This document shows, piece by piece, positions 21,934 to 34,525 of a stretch of 64,000 nucleotides of DNA. A program made the position numbers and the translations under genes. Source of the stretch: Lepas anatifera (lineage: Eukaryota > Arthropoda > Thecostraca > Lepadidae); contig JAOTON010001073.1 in the NCBI GenBank assembly GCA_034440635.1, forward strand, positions 612,501-676,500. Direction: 5' to 3'. How positions within the stretch are numbered: position 1 is the stretch's first letter; every line of letters starts with the position of its first letter. The notes under the pieces were generated by a model that searched no databases, was not told where the DNA came from, and saw only the letters and a list, made by a program, of their open reading frames with translations.

Positions 21934-23137
21934 TTAACCCTTGCTACGGTGGCGGGTACGAGCCACCTTCGCCCTGGTGGGGGGCTAAAAAAGACCCCCA
22001 CGATCTCAAAAACTAAGAGAGCTAGTAAAAATTGCAAGACGGCAATCGAAAGCTCTTCAAAAATGATATCGAAAATACTTCGGTCATTTTTCTTGTCAGG
22101 TCAATATCAAGGTCACCAGAGGTCAAAATAGGTCAAAAATCGCTAATATGAGGTGTACTAAGAAAACCTCATATATCTCAGAACCTATGATAGCTAGAAA
22201 CATTTTTCTAAGACCATTCGAAAGCTCTTGAGATACTCTTTCATTATAATGCAATTCATTTTCGTATCAGATCACAGCCTAGGGAGCTACAGGTCACTGA
22301 ATATTGGGCATATTCTTGGGAATGTCCATAGCCACCCATGCATAAGGGCGTTTACTTTTTCGCTAATAGCTTCCAAACCAAACAAGATACAGCCATAGTT
22401 TATGCACCATTGCAATCCTCTCGTCAATACAAATCGAATGGTATATGATATTGCTATGTCAGGTCAAATTTAAGAATTTGACCTGACCCAGGTCAACGGT
22501 CTGACCCAACTTGAGCTGGTATAGTCATGATGTATATCATTTGACTTGCAGTGACTAAACAAACACTTTGGTGACAAAATAAAAGCTCTATCTTAGTTTA
22601 TTTAAAATTTATAGAGTAAGACACCAAAAAATGTTTTTTTTACCTAAGGTGACCTTTTAAAGGTCACAAGTCAAAATGTTTGGCATCAACTTCAGAAATG
22701 GACTAAGAACAGGTCGTAACCGATGTTTGAAGTTGATTCCATCCATACTTCCTGAGAATAGCTCATTTCGTGATTTTCCCCATGTATTTACAATGGGGAG
22801 GTCATGCTCTGCGCATGACCTTAAGTCACCAATATCAAAACTCCCGGAACATATGTTGTAGCTCCTGGTGAGCCCAATATGCGGTATGAGTTTCAACTTG
22901 ATCGATTAACCCTTCTTTTAGCTATGCGATCCTAAGAATTATTTGATGTGAGGTCACTTCACCTGGCCTGGTGACCTGACCTGATATGACCTTGAGCTGA
23001 AATTTTCAGGGAAGATGTAAAAATTATGAAGAAACAGCTACCCAAAGTTTGGCGGCGCTGCGCGTCGCCGTTTTTTTGTCGCTTCATAAAAACCCGAGGG
23101 GTGGGGTCTAAAAGACCCCCACCCGGGCGAAGGTTAA
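21934..23137 (+). mobile_element. TTAA element, family C, copy C1
   Basis: TTAACCCTTG at 21934 and CGAAGGTTAA at 23137 delimit 1,204 bp. GCCACCTTCGCCCTGGTGGG lies near the left end. A GGGGTCTAAAAGACCCC-type palindrome and the hairpin GGCGGCGCTGCGCGTCGCCG lie near the right end. Half-sites at 22098, 22110, 22120 and 22130 give 6-, 4- and 4-bp gaps. Confidence 0.83.
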
Positions 23138-25164
23138 AGCTCCGCACTCAAGAACGTTTCATGTTTCCTGTCCCTTGGTGAACGGACCGCTCCTTCGTTG
23201 TGCTCGGTGAAGTGATTGCGGAGCCATTTTTGAAAGTCATTGGACGCCTGGAGTAGAAGTGAATGAAAATAAATTAAAAATGTGCAAAAAAATGAAAACA
23301 CATTTAACGAGTTTTTAAGCCATGTGCAATAAATGCAGCAGGCTCAGACATTGTTGGTATCGCACCGTGTGAGAGACGACAATGTCTTCCCTTCTAAAAT
23401 ATCGATTATTCTTTTAGTAATTAATTAATAAATCCTTCAGACTTGTTGTAAATTAGCAACCACGACAACGAATTAGCATGTAAACAAAACTTCAAATATT
23501 TTTTTAGCAAAAGTAAATCAAAATTACAATTTTCTGAGCATTCTACGTCTCTAAAATAAGCAACTTAAAAATATCAGTTTCAGTGAAAGTGAAAGACTGT
23601 ACGAATGTTATTTGAAGAATAACGGAATAATAAAACGTAGTTCCCAAATTGTATATATTGTTTGAGAAAAGCAGCAGATTTTTTTCATTTCAGTATATCG
23701 ATATAGCATTATTACATCTGTAAATTATCCAAACTGATGTTTAACCTCATCCTGTATCAGTCGGAAAATACTTCACTCCGTGATCTGTGAAGGTTGGCTG
23801 GAATTGCTAGTGCTGCCAAATAGAACATACTAGCCATTGGTTCCACCGATATAGGAGGAATGCTATTTTTCCAACACGAAAACCCTGTTGGCACCACTAG
23901 CGTTGGCACGTCATTTGGTTACACATGAGCTTGGAGTAGGGAGGGTCAATAAATAGTTTCGATAACGGTATCAGCATTCGACTTCCACAGACACGTTTCA
24001 AGTGCCAGTTGTCGAGAGTTGTAAATCGTGAGCTTTGTTGACGCACAGCGTTGACACGCCAGAAGGCGTGAAGGACAGGACTGTTTGCAGAGGCATGATG
24101 GGAGACTGTGGCTGCATTTTCCTCCCTTTGTGTTTTCGAAATCTTTGAAAGCCGTAGGTACAGATCACGGCAGAGGCCATGACTCATGAATCGCGTGACG
24201 TGAAACAGGCTTTAAAAAAGTTTTGCACACGGAGCTTAGAAAAGTCTCCACAATTGACTGCACAGTGCACAGATCGGCAGAGTGGATTAAAACGACGAAA
24301 TCAAGGCCAAGTGGAGTCAGATGCACAAGCAAACGCCGGTGCGTCCCTCAGTCAGCTGAAACTTGCCTTATAGTTCCACGTCGGGCACGAGCTTTCACAT
24401 TTCCTAGCATTCGGGCAAAATGCCAAGAGCCAGTAGACTGCGAGGCCACTTTCTGCTTTGGATCATTCAATATTCACGCGTGCAGATATATCGATGTTCA
24501 GGCCTTTACGCGTGTATAAAAGTTGTTCAATGATTTAGCTTATTGGTCGGAAATAAAAAGCCCGATCCTGACAACGCAGTTGGGGAAAATCTCAGGCACC
24601 CGAAAATTGAGCATTGTCAACCTAAAACTAGAGCCGATGGAGATGAAAATGAGCCCTTCAATTTGTGATAAAATTGGTCGATATTGGGAAAACTGCAATT
24701 TGTTTCTGACGTCTTTATTTAGTTGTATTTATTTAGACGCTATTTAGTTGTACAGTATGCTATCAGGACAAAGGTGGGGAACCTCCTACACACAGCTACC
24801 TTGGAGCCTCATACAGCTTAGCTAGACTTTTACATGATCTCATGGGCACATCCGCCTCGAAAAACCTCAGGGTGACGACTCCCCCTACATGACCTCTGAA
24901 GGGAAACGCTTCAGATCTCTTTCCAGACGATTTCCAGGCTAGGTATCACGACTGCCTGTTAGCGCTAGGCCTGTGCGAACACTTCAAGCACGTATGTATG
25001 TATTTATGTATGCACATACATACATACATACAAGACTGGATTGGTTTGTTCTTTCATAGTTACTCACCAACTTACAGCTTGTCATCCACAGTGCCTAGTG
25101 CGTAACCTTCTGGCCACAGTTGGTTCCAAGCTGAGATCATTGTTCGTGGGTGTTAGTCATCGTT
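23138..25164. other. No recognised gene
   Basis: This is A/T-rich unique-looking DNA. A small palindromic (GTAT)n/(ATAC)n patch lies at about 24994-25032. Open frames here (for example 23897-24187 on the minus strand and 24179-24519 on the plus strand) have no recognisable motif. Confidence 0.5.
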
Positions 25165-25359
25165 ATCACTGGCGAATCCAGGAGCATCTTTTGGAGAGAG
25201 CCATACCAACGTTGTTAGAGGGGGCTAAATCGATAAAAGAATGGCGAGAACAGTATTTAAAAATCGGCCAAAATTTGGACCTTTGGGGGCCAAAAGGTAC
25301 TATATTAGGCTTTGGTGGAGACCATGCCCCCTTTGACTCTCCCTTGATTCGCCAGTGAT
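25165..25359 (+). mobile_element. MITE with ATCACTGGCGAATC ends (family L-related)
   Basis: Fourteen-base perfect terminal inverted repeats, ATCACTGGCGAATC and GATTCGCCAGTGAT, bound about 195 bp of non-coding DNA. The GGCGAATCCAGG start resembles the GGCGGATCCAGG ends of family L. Confidence 0.75.
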
Positions 25360-25469
25360 CATTATGCCCCTCGTCAAACGGGTGATATGCGTCCACTGCG
25401 GGCAAAGACAAACGCGGGAAATCACATGTTGTGTTTTGCTTATAGAGCTCGTTAGAATGCTCTTCCACC

Positions 25470-26493
25470 TTAGCCCGCGCCCCACCGGGGGTCCGGCGTC
25501 ACCTTGCCCCACCGGGGGCCATCGATGGCCCCCTCTAACTCCGAAAATATTGGCGTTAGCGCAAATCTGCAAAGTGCAATAGAAAGCTCGCGTGAATTCA
25601 GTCAGAAATTACTTCACATGTTTTAGTGCTCAGGTCAATGGTTTGACCTCCAGAGGTCAAATTAGGTCAAGATCGGCTATTTTCACCCAAATATGCAATG
25701 CTTAAGCAAACTGGGCATAACTCTTATGCCATTAGAGCTATTGAGATCTGGTAAAGTACATTTGATAGGAAATTGTCAGTCCTTTTTCCGGTATGTGAAA
25801 CGTAAAGACCTCCCGCCAGTGGTTTGACCTCCAGAGGTCACCTCGTGACCTAAGATGACCTGAGGTCACGAAAGGTCAAAAAGTGATCTTGCCGTATATC
25901 AAATGAAAGCCAGTGACAAGAAAAACACGATGGTGTTTGTTTCAGCGCTGTAGCTTAATTAGATCAAAAGTTATTGTCAAAATACTGTTTTTGACCCCTG
26001 GTGACCTTGGATGACCTTGGAGAGGTCAAAGGGAAAATATGGCCCTGGAATCCGTGAAAAGTGTCTAAAAACGTTTTTCTGATCAAGCTGAGCATTTTCA
26101 ATCGCTTTTGTGACTTTTAGATCATAAGACAGCTTTTCCCCATGCTTTTCCAATGGGAGAGGTCACCTCGTGACCTGACCTCACAGCACGAAATCGAGAA
26201 ATCCCGGATATACACGTTGTAGACCCTGGAAGGGTCATGAAGTGTAGGAAGTTTCAAATTGATCGACTTCAAAATGTAGCTCTTACAGAGTTCTAAAGTT
26301 GAAGTGAGGTGACCTTGGTTGACCTCGCCTGGTGAACTGACCTTGGTTGACCCGGGGTAAAAATTTTCAGGGATGGTGGGAAAATGATGAGGTGAGAGAT
26401 AGAGCCCCAGCCGCGGTGCTGCGTTTCGTCGTTTTTCTGCTATCTCGAAAAAACCTTAGGGGGCATCGATGGTCCCGGTGGGACGAGGGTTAA
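25470..26493 (+). mobile_element. TTAA element, family A, copy A3
   Basis: This 1,024-bp copy is collinear with A2. Its left TTAA is mutated to TTAG and its right TTAA is intact at 26490-26493. The left palindrome is intact; the right one is eroded to GGGGGCATCGATGGTCCC. The shared 63-codon frame is broken by a frameshift. Confidence 0.85.
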
Positions 26494-27299
26494 ATAAGTC
26501 ACTCCGGTAGTCGTTCTGGTTTCAAACACGGTCTGTTAAAAGTTTTAAACGGTGTTGTTCGAATGCCTGACTAATTATTTCTAATATATAGGCTTTTGTC
26601 ACTTTTTGTCGTTGCGCATATTGTTGGGCATTTCAACGTTCATTTGACCCGGTGCATGAACACTTTTTTATTTTGTTCTGTGACCATGTGCCAAAATAAA
26701 CTGAATTGGAACTGAGCTGATCTTGCCAGCTCACGCTTCGCTACCGCCTGGTATCTAGAGCACTGGGCGTCGTATCAGCCCTGCATCACTGCCGCCGTGA
26801 TCGAAGTAACGAGTCGGCCGCGCCACTTCCTCCTCGGAGGTTCTCAATGCCGCGCGCCGCAGGAAATGCTGCTGCAACAGCGACCGGCCGGGGCGGGGCG
26901 AGGCGAACCGGGCAGTATCGGGGGCCCGCACTTCCAGGTGGCCCGTTAACTCCGCAGGCTGATAGCATCCTGCGCTCCATAACAGAAACCTGAAAATTAC
27001 TCAACATGAAGGGGAAACTGGAAGAGAATGTTGGGAAAAGGAAATACTAATCACATGGTTTAGGCCTTTGTATGTGAACGGTGGCGATCAATGCGCTTCT
27101 CTTTGTTTTTGCAAAGTTTGAGATGTCGCGCAAGTATAAGGGGAAAGTAGAGAACGTCGAAGTTGGTGCAAAGTCAAAAATCACCGCTGTGTTCTGAAAA
27201 GGTATTGCTGACATTGCCTGCTACCATTTTGAAGACGTTTTGGTTGTCATGATTTGTTTACATTATTATCAAATTGACAGCTTCATCAATCGGGCGGCA
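26494..27299. other. No recognised gene
   Basis: This is unique-looking sequence with a short GC-rich block at about 26800-26950 and an AATAAA at about 26695. No exon structure could be supported. Confidence 0.45.
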
Positions 27300-28005
27300 G
27301 TGCCAGCGCACTGACATTAATAATGACGTATACAATGCTATGACGTCATAGCTAAGATAACTCAATGTAAAGGTCAAGGTCGCAGCTCCATGTCAAAGGT
27401 CATGGGTCAAGGTCAATCCTCATTTCGCACCCAATGGTTTCTTTAGTGCTAGCCATAGTGTACCCACACTACCATATTATGACCATATTACCATATACCA
27501 TATTATGTAACATATTACCATACTACCATATTATTTCGTACCATATTTGCCGCCGGCCCGCTGCTCAGACACATGCAGTGGCAGTGCATGTCCAGGCTTG
27601 GGATCGGTTCCCCTGAGACGCTCCGGCGCTCAATGGTTTGCCCGACGTAGGTCGGCTGGCAACTGACTGGTGAGAGGGTGATCTGAGCGGGGCGGCCGTC
27701 CCTGTGCTTTGTGGGACGTTAAACTTTGGCTTCTAAATTAACCCTCCATTGAGGGAGTTGCTCGTTCGGGTGGTGGGGCCGGGGTCTCCGTGACAAGTCC
27801 CTTGATGACTTTAGTGAGACTCCGACTCCAGCAACCGTACTAGGAACAACTTGAACAAAATTTATAAAATAAAAAAATATCATGACGTCATAAGTCACTG
27901 ACCTTGAATGACGTTGACTCCAAATGTTTTTAAAATGTTTTTTTGGGACCCTCCCTCTATGACTTTGGTTCGTTTTTAGTACATTTCTGACTATGTTTCA
28001 TGGCG
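27300..28005 (+). repeat. Family I dispersed repeat, copy 2, interrupted by an S1 SINE
   Basis: The left part shares ATGACGTCATAG, AACTCAATGT and CTCATTTC with 37850-37930. The right part from 27890 shares the GGGACC...TCCCTC block with copy 1. The SINE at 27550-27862 sits between them. It carries TGACGTCA and clustered AGGTCA hexamers. Confidence 0.6.
27550..27862 (+). mobile_element. tRNA-derived SINE, family S1, 5'-truncated
   Basis: It is the reverse orientation of the copies at 2045 and 7945. It starts in CCCGCTGCTCAG (after the lost A box), continues through GGATCGGTTCCCCTGAGACG, and ends in an A-rich tail after ACAAAATTTATAAAAT. Confidence 0.85.
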
Positions 28006-28029
28006 CTCAGGGGCGAAGGAACCGGTTGA

Positions 28030-28440
28030 AAATGGGGGTGGCAACCCTAAACCCTAGAGGGGGCCATCTCAAGGGGCCCCTAGCCCATGGGCCCACAATT
28101 ATGAGCAGTTTTAAAACTAATCATTCGTGTCATTAACGCACGCATGCACACCGGCCTATACTAGGTATTTCCATACATGACTTGTTAGTTTCGTCTTTTC
28201 CATCCGCTCCCTCGCATCGAATAACTCTGCGGTGTATTTTTTCCACTTCGTAGTGGAAGACAGTCTGTTGACGGCTCGTCACGGCTGTCGATGGCCGAGG
28301 GATGGCTGCTGCTCGGCCTTTGGTGCGGGATGCGTGTCCGAATTAGCGTTCCGTGTTGGGAGTGGTCTGGGCTGGAGTTTGATTGGGACAGCACAGGGGG
28401 CCATAGATTAACTTTTGGGACAAGCTCAGCTAAGGGGCCC
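28030..28440 (+). repeat. Dispersed repeat M, copy 1
   Basis: It aligns by eye with 57640-57970 over about 330 bp. Shared blocks include ACACTAGGTATTT-like, TTTGGTGCGGGATGCGTGTC and TGTAGTTTGATTGGG-like sequences. The class is unknown, and there is no coding frame with recognisable motifs. Confidence 0.65.
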
Positions 28441-28483
28441 CAAGTCGGCTGACATAGGGTATTAAGCCAGCTCAAGGGGTCAT

Positions 28484-29170
28484 TCAAGCTCTTGGCCCCT
28501 TAGAAAAAATGACATCATCGGCCAACGTGAGACAGTGAAAGTTAATTCGGACTGGAAGGTCATTGATATACGTGGCGAACATTAGGGGAGACAGCAGTCC
28601 GCCCTCCGGCGTGCTTGATGTTACAGCCGCCCAGTCAGAGTACTTTCCATTTACAATCACACGCTGAGCTCTCTCATGCAAATAAGAGGAGATCCAGTTC
28701 AAGGCAGGTTTAGCTACCTATGTATGTACAACGAGTGATAAAACTTGTGGAGAGGTTGACCGCGCAGAACCGTTGATGAAGCCGTGCTGTGTAGGACACA
28801 GCGCCGGTCGGACATGACTGAGTAGGAGCATCTATACAATTTTCTCGAGTGCCTTTCCAAAAAGGGGAATCAGGGTTACAGATTTTTAATTAACTGTTCT
28901 TTTTATGGCAGCCCTTTTGTGAATGGGAACAACGTTGGCTTGTTTCCATCTCCTCGGAAAGATACCCTTGTTAGCGACATATAAAAAAGTCTAGTTAGCG
29001 GTGTAGAAAGTTATTCATGACTCACGAATGATTCTGGCACTTATGCCGTCTGATCCACAGGCCTCATTTACTGGTCTGATACGCTCTACAGCCTTACCTA
29101 ATCTCCTGGTCACTGCACCTTGGCTCGGATACGACGGGCAGCTCAGCAGCTGGCGCCTCGGGAAAAGGGG
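28484..29170 (-). pseudogene. Reverse transcriptase fragment of a non-LTR retrotransposon
   Basis: 28702-28484 on the minus strand encodes SYLHERAQRVIVNGKYS, PEGGLLSPLMFATYINDLP and the catalytic LADD in place of (Y/F)ADD, the palm domain of LINE reverse transcriptases. Further 5', about 29170-28710, broken frames still show FPRRW-like, INGSARSTST and related fingers motifs, with internal stops. It is truncated at both ends and inactive. It resembles Jockey/CR1-type enzymes, but the clade is not settled. Confidence 0.85.
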
Positions 29171-29929
29171 GTCACACGTGGGCCTGATCGAATCGAAACA
29201 TCTGTGACAGCGAAAAAGATAAATATAAAGTAAATTAAGATAGGTCTAAGTCTCTTCCATACATCATATATCATGTCCAGAGCTTACCAAAAATATATAA
29301 ACACGTATATATTGCCAGTTTTTTTGCATAAACTAGAAAACATCAGACACCAAATGTGTGAAATTTTCCACACGGAAAAAATAATATGAAAAACCATCAG
29401 GAGCAGATGCAGGAAAACAAAATAGTGGGCCACGATGAACAGGTATTGTCAATGTCTAAGAAGCAAGTACATATGTCCCTTGGCTATTGATGCTTTTCAT
29501 ATTGTCCAACCTTTATCCACCCAAGCCAAATCTTGGAGGGGGATTCTGAATGATCTTGTCACCTTGGTCCACCTATGGATGAATTTTTATCTATTTTTGG
29601 CTGGCTATTTTTGTAACTCCCCACTGCCCTGTAAGCAGTCTATTCACTCTCCAAGAGTACACTCCATTTACATTGATAACTTCTCTTATACAGACAATCA
29701 CTCTCCCTCGAATGTCACTAGTTCACCTTTTTCTCGAGGCAAACGCGAGAAAATAAACAACCATTTATGCTTAGTAGAGATACGGAAGGCCAAACAGAAA
29801 TAAGGATGGAGAGAGGAGTGGTGCGAACCTTCAATCTTTTACTAACATTCTATCTTTTCCCAATGGAGTCATCTGGGTGGGGTCACACGGGTAAGTAAGG
29901 CAAAGACGGCGAAACTCCAGCACTGCCTA
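29171..29929. other. No recognised gene or repeat
   Basis: This is unique-looking A/T-rich sequence. The open frame at 29435-29803 has no recognisable motif. Confidence 0.45.
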
Positions 29930-30959
29930 TTAACCCGCGCCCCTCCGGGGGGTCATGCGCCATCTTCGCCCCCGGGGGCCACCGATGGCCCCCCTCTGAC
30001 TCCGAAAATATGGGGTCAGCCAAAATCTGCAAAGTGCATTAGAAAGCTCGCGTGAATTCAGTAAGAAATTGCTTTGCATGTTTAAGCCCTCAGGTCAATG
30101 GTTTGACCTCCAGAGGTCAAGTTAGGACAAGATAGGTTATTTTCACTCAAATATTCAATGCTTAGGTAAACTATGTATAACTCTTATGCCATTAGAGCTA
30201 TTTGGATTTGGTAAAGTACAGTTAATAGGAAAATGACAGGTCTTTATTCGCTATCTGAAACGTAATGACCTCCCGCCAGTGGATTGACGTCCAGAGGTCA
30301 CCTCGTGACCAAGTATGACCTGAGGTTACGAAAGATCAGAAAGTAACCTTTCTGTATATCAAATGAAAGCCAGTGACGCGACATACACGATGACGTTTGA
30401 TTCAGCGTTCTAGCTTTATTAGGTCAAAAGTTATTTTCAAAATACTGTTTTTTAACCCTGATGATCTTGGATGACCTCGGAGAGGTCAAAGGGAAAATAT
30501 GGCCCCTGTGATCCGTGAAAGGGTGTCCGAGAACGCTTTTCTGAGCAGACTGAGCGTTTGAAATCATTTTTGTGACTTTTAGATCATAAGACAGCTTTTT
30601 CCCATGCTTTTTCAATGGGAGAGGTCACCTCGTGACCTGACCTCAGGTCACGAAATATACAAACATCGGAGATACATCTTTTAGACCCTGGAGGGGTCAT
30701 GAAGTGTAGGAAGTTTCAAATCGATCGACTAAAAAATGTAGCTCTTATAGAGGTCAAAATTTGAAGTAAGGTGACCTTGGTTGACCTCGCCTGGTGTCCT
30801 GACTTTGGGTTACCCGGGGTAAAAATTTCAGGCATGGTGGGAAAATGATGGGGTGAGAGGTAAAGCCCTCAACTGCGGTGCTGCGCCTCGTCGTTTTTTC
30901 TGCTATCCTGAAAAGACCGTAGGGGGACCATTGATGCTCCCCGGTGGGGCGAGGGTTAA
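29930..30959 (+). mobile_element. TTAA element, family A, copy A4
   Basis: This 1,030-bp copy has TTAA at both ends. It is more diverged than A1/A2, yet still carries the 63-codon frame on the minus strand (30424-30615) and most half-sites. The right palindrome is eroded. Confidence 0.87.
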
Positions 30960-32044
30960 CAGATAGTGGGATTAAAAAACTATCATTTTAAGGTGGCTGA
31001 AAATCATATGAATATCGAAATGAGCTATCACCTGACGTCTTATTCATAAAATTTAGATATTCTAACTGCTCTCAATGTTGTTACGGACGTCTTTGTGATA
31101 CAAAGCACAAACCAGTGGTGGAGCCACGGGGGATTGGTGGTCTCTGAGATTTGGAAGTGGAAAATGTGCGTTTCGCCCCCTGAAATTAGAGCACAAAGAA
31201 AAAGAAAAAAGTGCACCGTAATTTTAAGGAATTTTTTTCAGAAAACTATGCCATTAAACCATAAACGTTTTCCATCAATGTGTAGAAAATTTGATTGATT
31301 TCATTTCACCACTGTCATAATGCTTTGTGGTGGATAATATCGCAAAATGAATGAAAAAATATCCAAAAACTGTTCCACGATGGCTCCCTTCCCGGAGGTG
31401 CCTCTTTTCGTGCATCCTGGCTGCGTGAGGGGTCCTTATGCACAATCGGGGAGGATCTGCCCCACTCCTTTGCCCATTCATCCGTGGTATATCCATGATA
31501 TATTGAGTTAAAAATCCTTGCCTCCCTCCCCCGACACGAAGCCGTGGCGTCGCCCCCCCCGGAACACACCGTACACGATAATACTCGGCTTGCAAATATA
31601 TCTTCAAATATGTCGAGCAAAAGCTCCGCTCCTGATACAGATGTTATGAACTTTCCAAAAATATTTCAAATTTAGTTTCAGGAAAACACCCGAGAGATTC
31701 ACAGGCCTATCCCGAACCATTTAGGAGATATTCCGGAAAAACATGAGGTGTGGGCTGAATCAACCCCTCCCCCCACCTGACCGGTGAAGGATCGAGTTTG
31801 CTGGCCTTGAATAAAAGGCAATCATTGAATTATCCTTTCAGATGTCTACGAACTGAAATTTGAAATTTCAAGCAATAAGTACGAAGGCACACACCAGAAC
31901 GATTACAAACTCACACTGGGACACAAAAAGCTTCGGAGCCGCCGCGCCGCCACCTGGCCATCTTTGCTCGTTAGTCCTAAACTCTTTGTGTGACAAAACC
32001 GCAGCACAGGATGAGAAGTCGACCGTTCCGACGTGGCGGCACAT
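30960..32044. other. No recognised gene
   Basis: This is unique-looking sequence. Overlapping open frames at 31275-31620 (minus) have no recognised domain. A C-run is at 31552-31560. Confidence 0.45.
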
Positions 32045-32179
32045 TTAACTCAAAACAAGAAATACACGTTTCTGGCCAGGAATGGGCCGCAAATAGCACA
32101 GACTTTGCGCTATTCTAATCTTTACGTTCTCCCAAAGACGTTCAAACAGTCAGAACTTCTTGCAAATCCATTGGGCACA

Positions 32180-32744
32180 AGTAAAGGCACTTTGAATTTT
32201 TTTGGGCAATGGACAGACCCCTTTGATTTTCTTTAAAATTTGTATATATGATCTACGGCAGAAAATAAGAAATATGGCTGAAAAACACACCTTTTGCATT
32301 GACAATTAGGGGTCCTAAACTGGCCCTAAATTACCGGAACGGCAAAAGTGCACAGTAGATATACAATTTACCCGCCGTGATGTATATCTTTAGAAAGCTC
32401 TCCATTTTCCAAACACAGTCCACTAATTTGTTTTGCAATCCGGCCATTAGGGCACAAGTTAGGGCACTTTGTTTTTTTGGGCAATGGACAGATCCCTTCG
32501 ATTTTCTTTAAAATTGGTATATATGGTCTACGGCAGAAAGCAAGAAATATGGCTGAAGAACACACCTTTTGCATTGACAATTAGGGACCCTAAACGGGCC
32601 CTAAAGTACCCGAAAGGCAAAAATTCACAGTACATATACAATTTACCCACCGTAATGCATATCGTTGGAAAGCTCTCCATTTTCCAAACACAGTCCACTA
32701 ATTTGTTTTGCAATCCTTTCATTAGGGCTCAAGTTAGAACCCTT
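32180..32744 (-). repeat. Left tandem array of element D (two ~275-bp units)
   Basis: Landmark GGGCAATGGACAGA recurs at 32204 and 32479. Each unit also has CACCTTTTGCATTGACAATT, TTTCCAAACACAGTCCAC and AAATATGGCTGAA. The same unit appears inverted at 34526-35420. Confidence 0.9.
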
Positions 32745-34335
32745 TGCAGTGACCATACAAACACTTCGGTGACACAATAAAAGCTTATCTTTGTTCATTC
32801 AAAATTTAGAGAGCAAAACACAGAAATTTTTATTTGACCTTAGGAGACCTTTCAAAAGTCACAGGTCAAATTTTTGGCATTAACTTCAGAAATAGTCTAA
32901 GAGAATGACCCAACCAATATTTGAAGTTGATGCCATCCATAGTTACTGAGAAAAGCTCATTTTGTGATTTCCCCATGCATTTGCAATGTGGAGGTCATGC
33001 TCTGCACATGACCTTAGGTTACCAATATCGAAAATCCCGTAACATATGTTGCAGTTCTTGGTGAGCCCATTAGCTGGTGAGTTTCAACTTGATCGATTAA
33101 CGCTCTTGTTAGCTATGCAGTCCTAAGCATTTTTTTAAGTGAGGTCACTTCACTTGGCCTGGTGACCTTATCTGAAACGACCTTGAGCTAAAATTTTCAG
33201 GAAATATGTTAAAATAACCCTCGCCCCACCGGGGGGCCATCGATGGCCCCTAAGGTTTTTCCGGGATAGCAGAAAAACGACGAGGCGCAGCACCGCGGTT
33301 GAGGGCTCTACCTCTCACTGCATCATTTTCCATCATCACTGAAATTTTTTACCCCGGGTCACCCAAGGTCAGGTCACCAGACGAGGTCAACCAAGGTCAC
33401 CTCACTTCACTTTAGAGCTCTGTAAGAGCTACATTTCAAAGTCGATCGATTTGAAACTTCCTACACTTCATGACCCTCCAGGGTCTACAAGGTGTATATC
33501 CGGGATTTTGATTTCGTGCCCTGAGGTCAGGTCACGAGGCGACCTCTCCCATTGGAAAAGCATGGGGAAAAGCTATTTCATGATATAAAAGCCACAAAAA
33601 TGATTGTAAATACTCAGACTGCTCAGAACAACGTTTTTGGACACCCTTTCAGGATCCCAGGGGTCATATTTGCCCTTTGACTTTTCCAAGGTCATCCAGG
33701 TCACCAGAGGTCAAAAACAGTATTTTGACAATAACTTTTGACCTAATTGAGCTAGAGCGGTGAAACAAACACCATCGTGTTTGTCTTGTCACTGGCTTTC
33801 ATTTGATATACGGCAAGGTCACTTTTTGACCTTTCGTGACCTCAGGTCATATTAGGTCACGAGGTGACCTCTGGCGGTCAAACCACTGGCGGGAGGTCTT
33901 TACGTTCCGCATAGCGGAAAAGTACTGGCAATTTGCTATCAAATGTACTTTACCAGGTCTCAATAGCTCTAATGGCATAAGAGTTATGCCTGTTTGCTTA
34001 ATCATTGCATATTTGAGTGAAAATAGCCGATCTTGACCTAATTTGACCTCTGGAGGTCAAACCATTGACCTGAGCACTAAAACATGCGAAGTAATTTCTT
34101 ACTGAATTCACGCGAGCTTTCATTGCACTTTGCAGATTTGCGCTAACGACCATATTTTCGGAGTTAGAGGGGGCCATCGATGGCCCCCGGTGGGGCGAAG
34201 GTGGCGCCGGACCCCGGTGGCGGGATAATAATTAACAGCCGAAGTAAGTTTTTCGGCGCTGCGCGCCGCCGTTTTACGGCCGCTTCGGAAAAACCCGAGG
34301 GGGTCTATAAAGACCTCCACCTGGGCGAGGGTTGC
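32745..34335 (+). mobile_element. TTAA element, family C, copy C2, 5'-truncated and interrupted by A5
   Basis: It starts abruptly at a point matching C1 position about 22549 (CAGTGACYA..ACAAACACTT). It runs collinear with C1 to about 33213, is split by A5, and resumes at about 34230 with CGGCGCTGCGCGCCGCCG and AAAACCCGAGGG. It ends GGGCGAGGGTTG at about 34335, where the TTAA is lost. Confidence 0.8.
33214..34229 (-). mobile_element. TTAA element, family A, copy A5, nested in C2
   Basis: It starts ATAACCCTCGCCCCACC at about 33214 and ends near 34229 with a damaged terminal module. It is very similar to A1 in the same orientation, including the palindrome at both ends. The shared 63-codon frame has a 1-bp deletion at about 33650. 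Confidence 0.87.
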
Positions 34336-34525
34336 ATATTTTTGGAGGTGAGGTCACTTGACCTGCAGGTTATTTGACCTGGTCACTTGACCTACACTGG
34401 TGACCCGACCTGAGATGCCCTGACCTCAAAATTTTGGGCAAAATTGTGGGATTGATCAAGGATAAATTGTGCAATGTACGGTGTCACTCCACGCCGCCGC
34501 TTTTTCCTGCAGCCGGAAAAATCCA

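Noticed and set aside
30424..30615. Small protein gene in copy A4
   Set aside because: The frame is part of a repeated transposable element and broken in other copies. It is recorded as a finding, not a gene.
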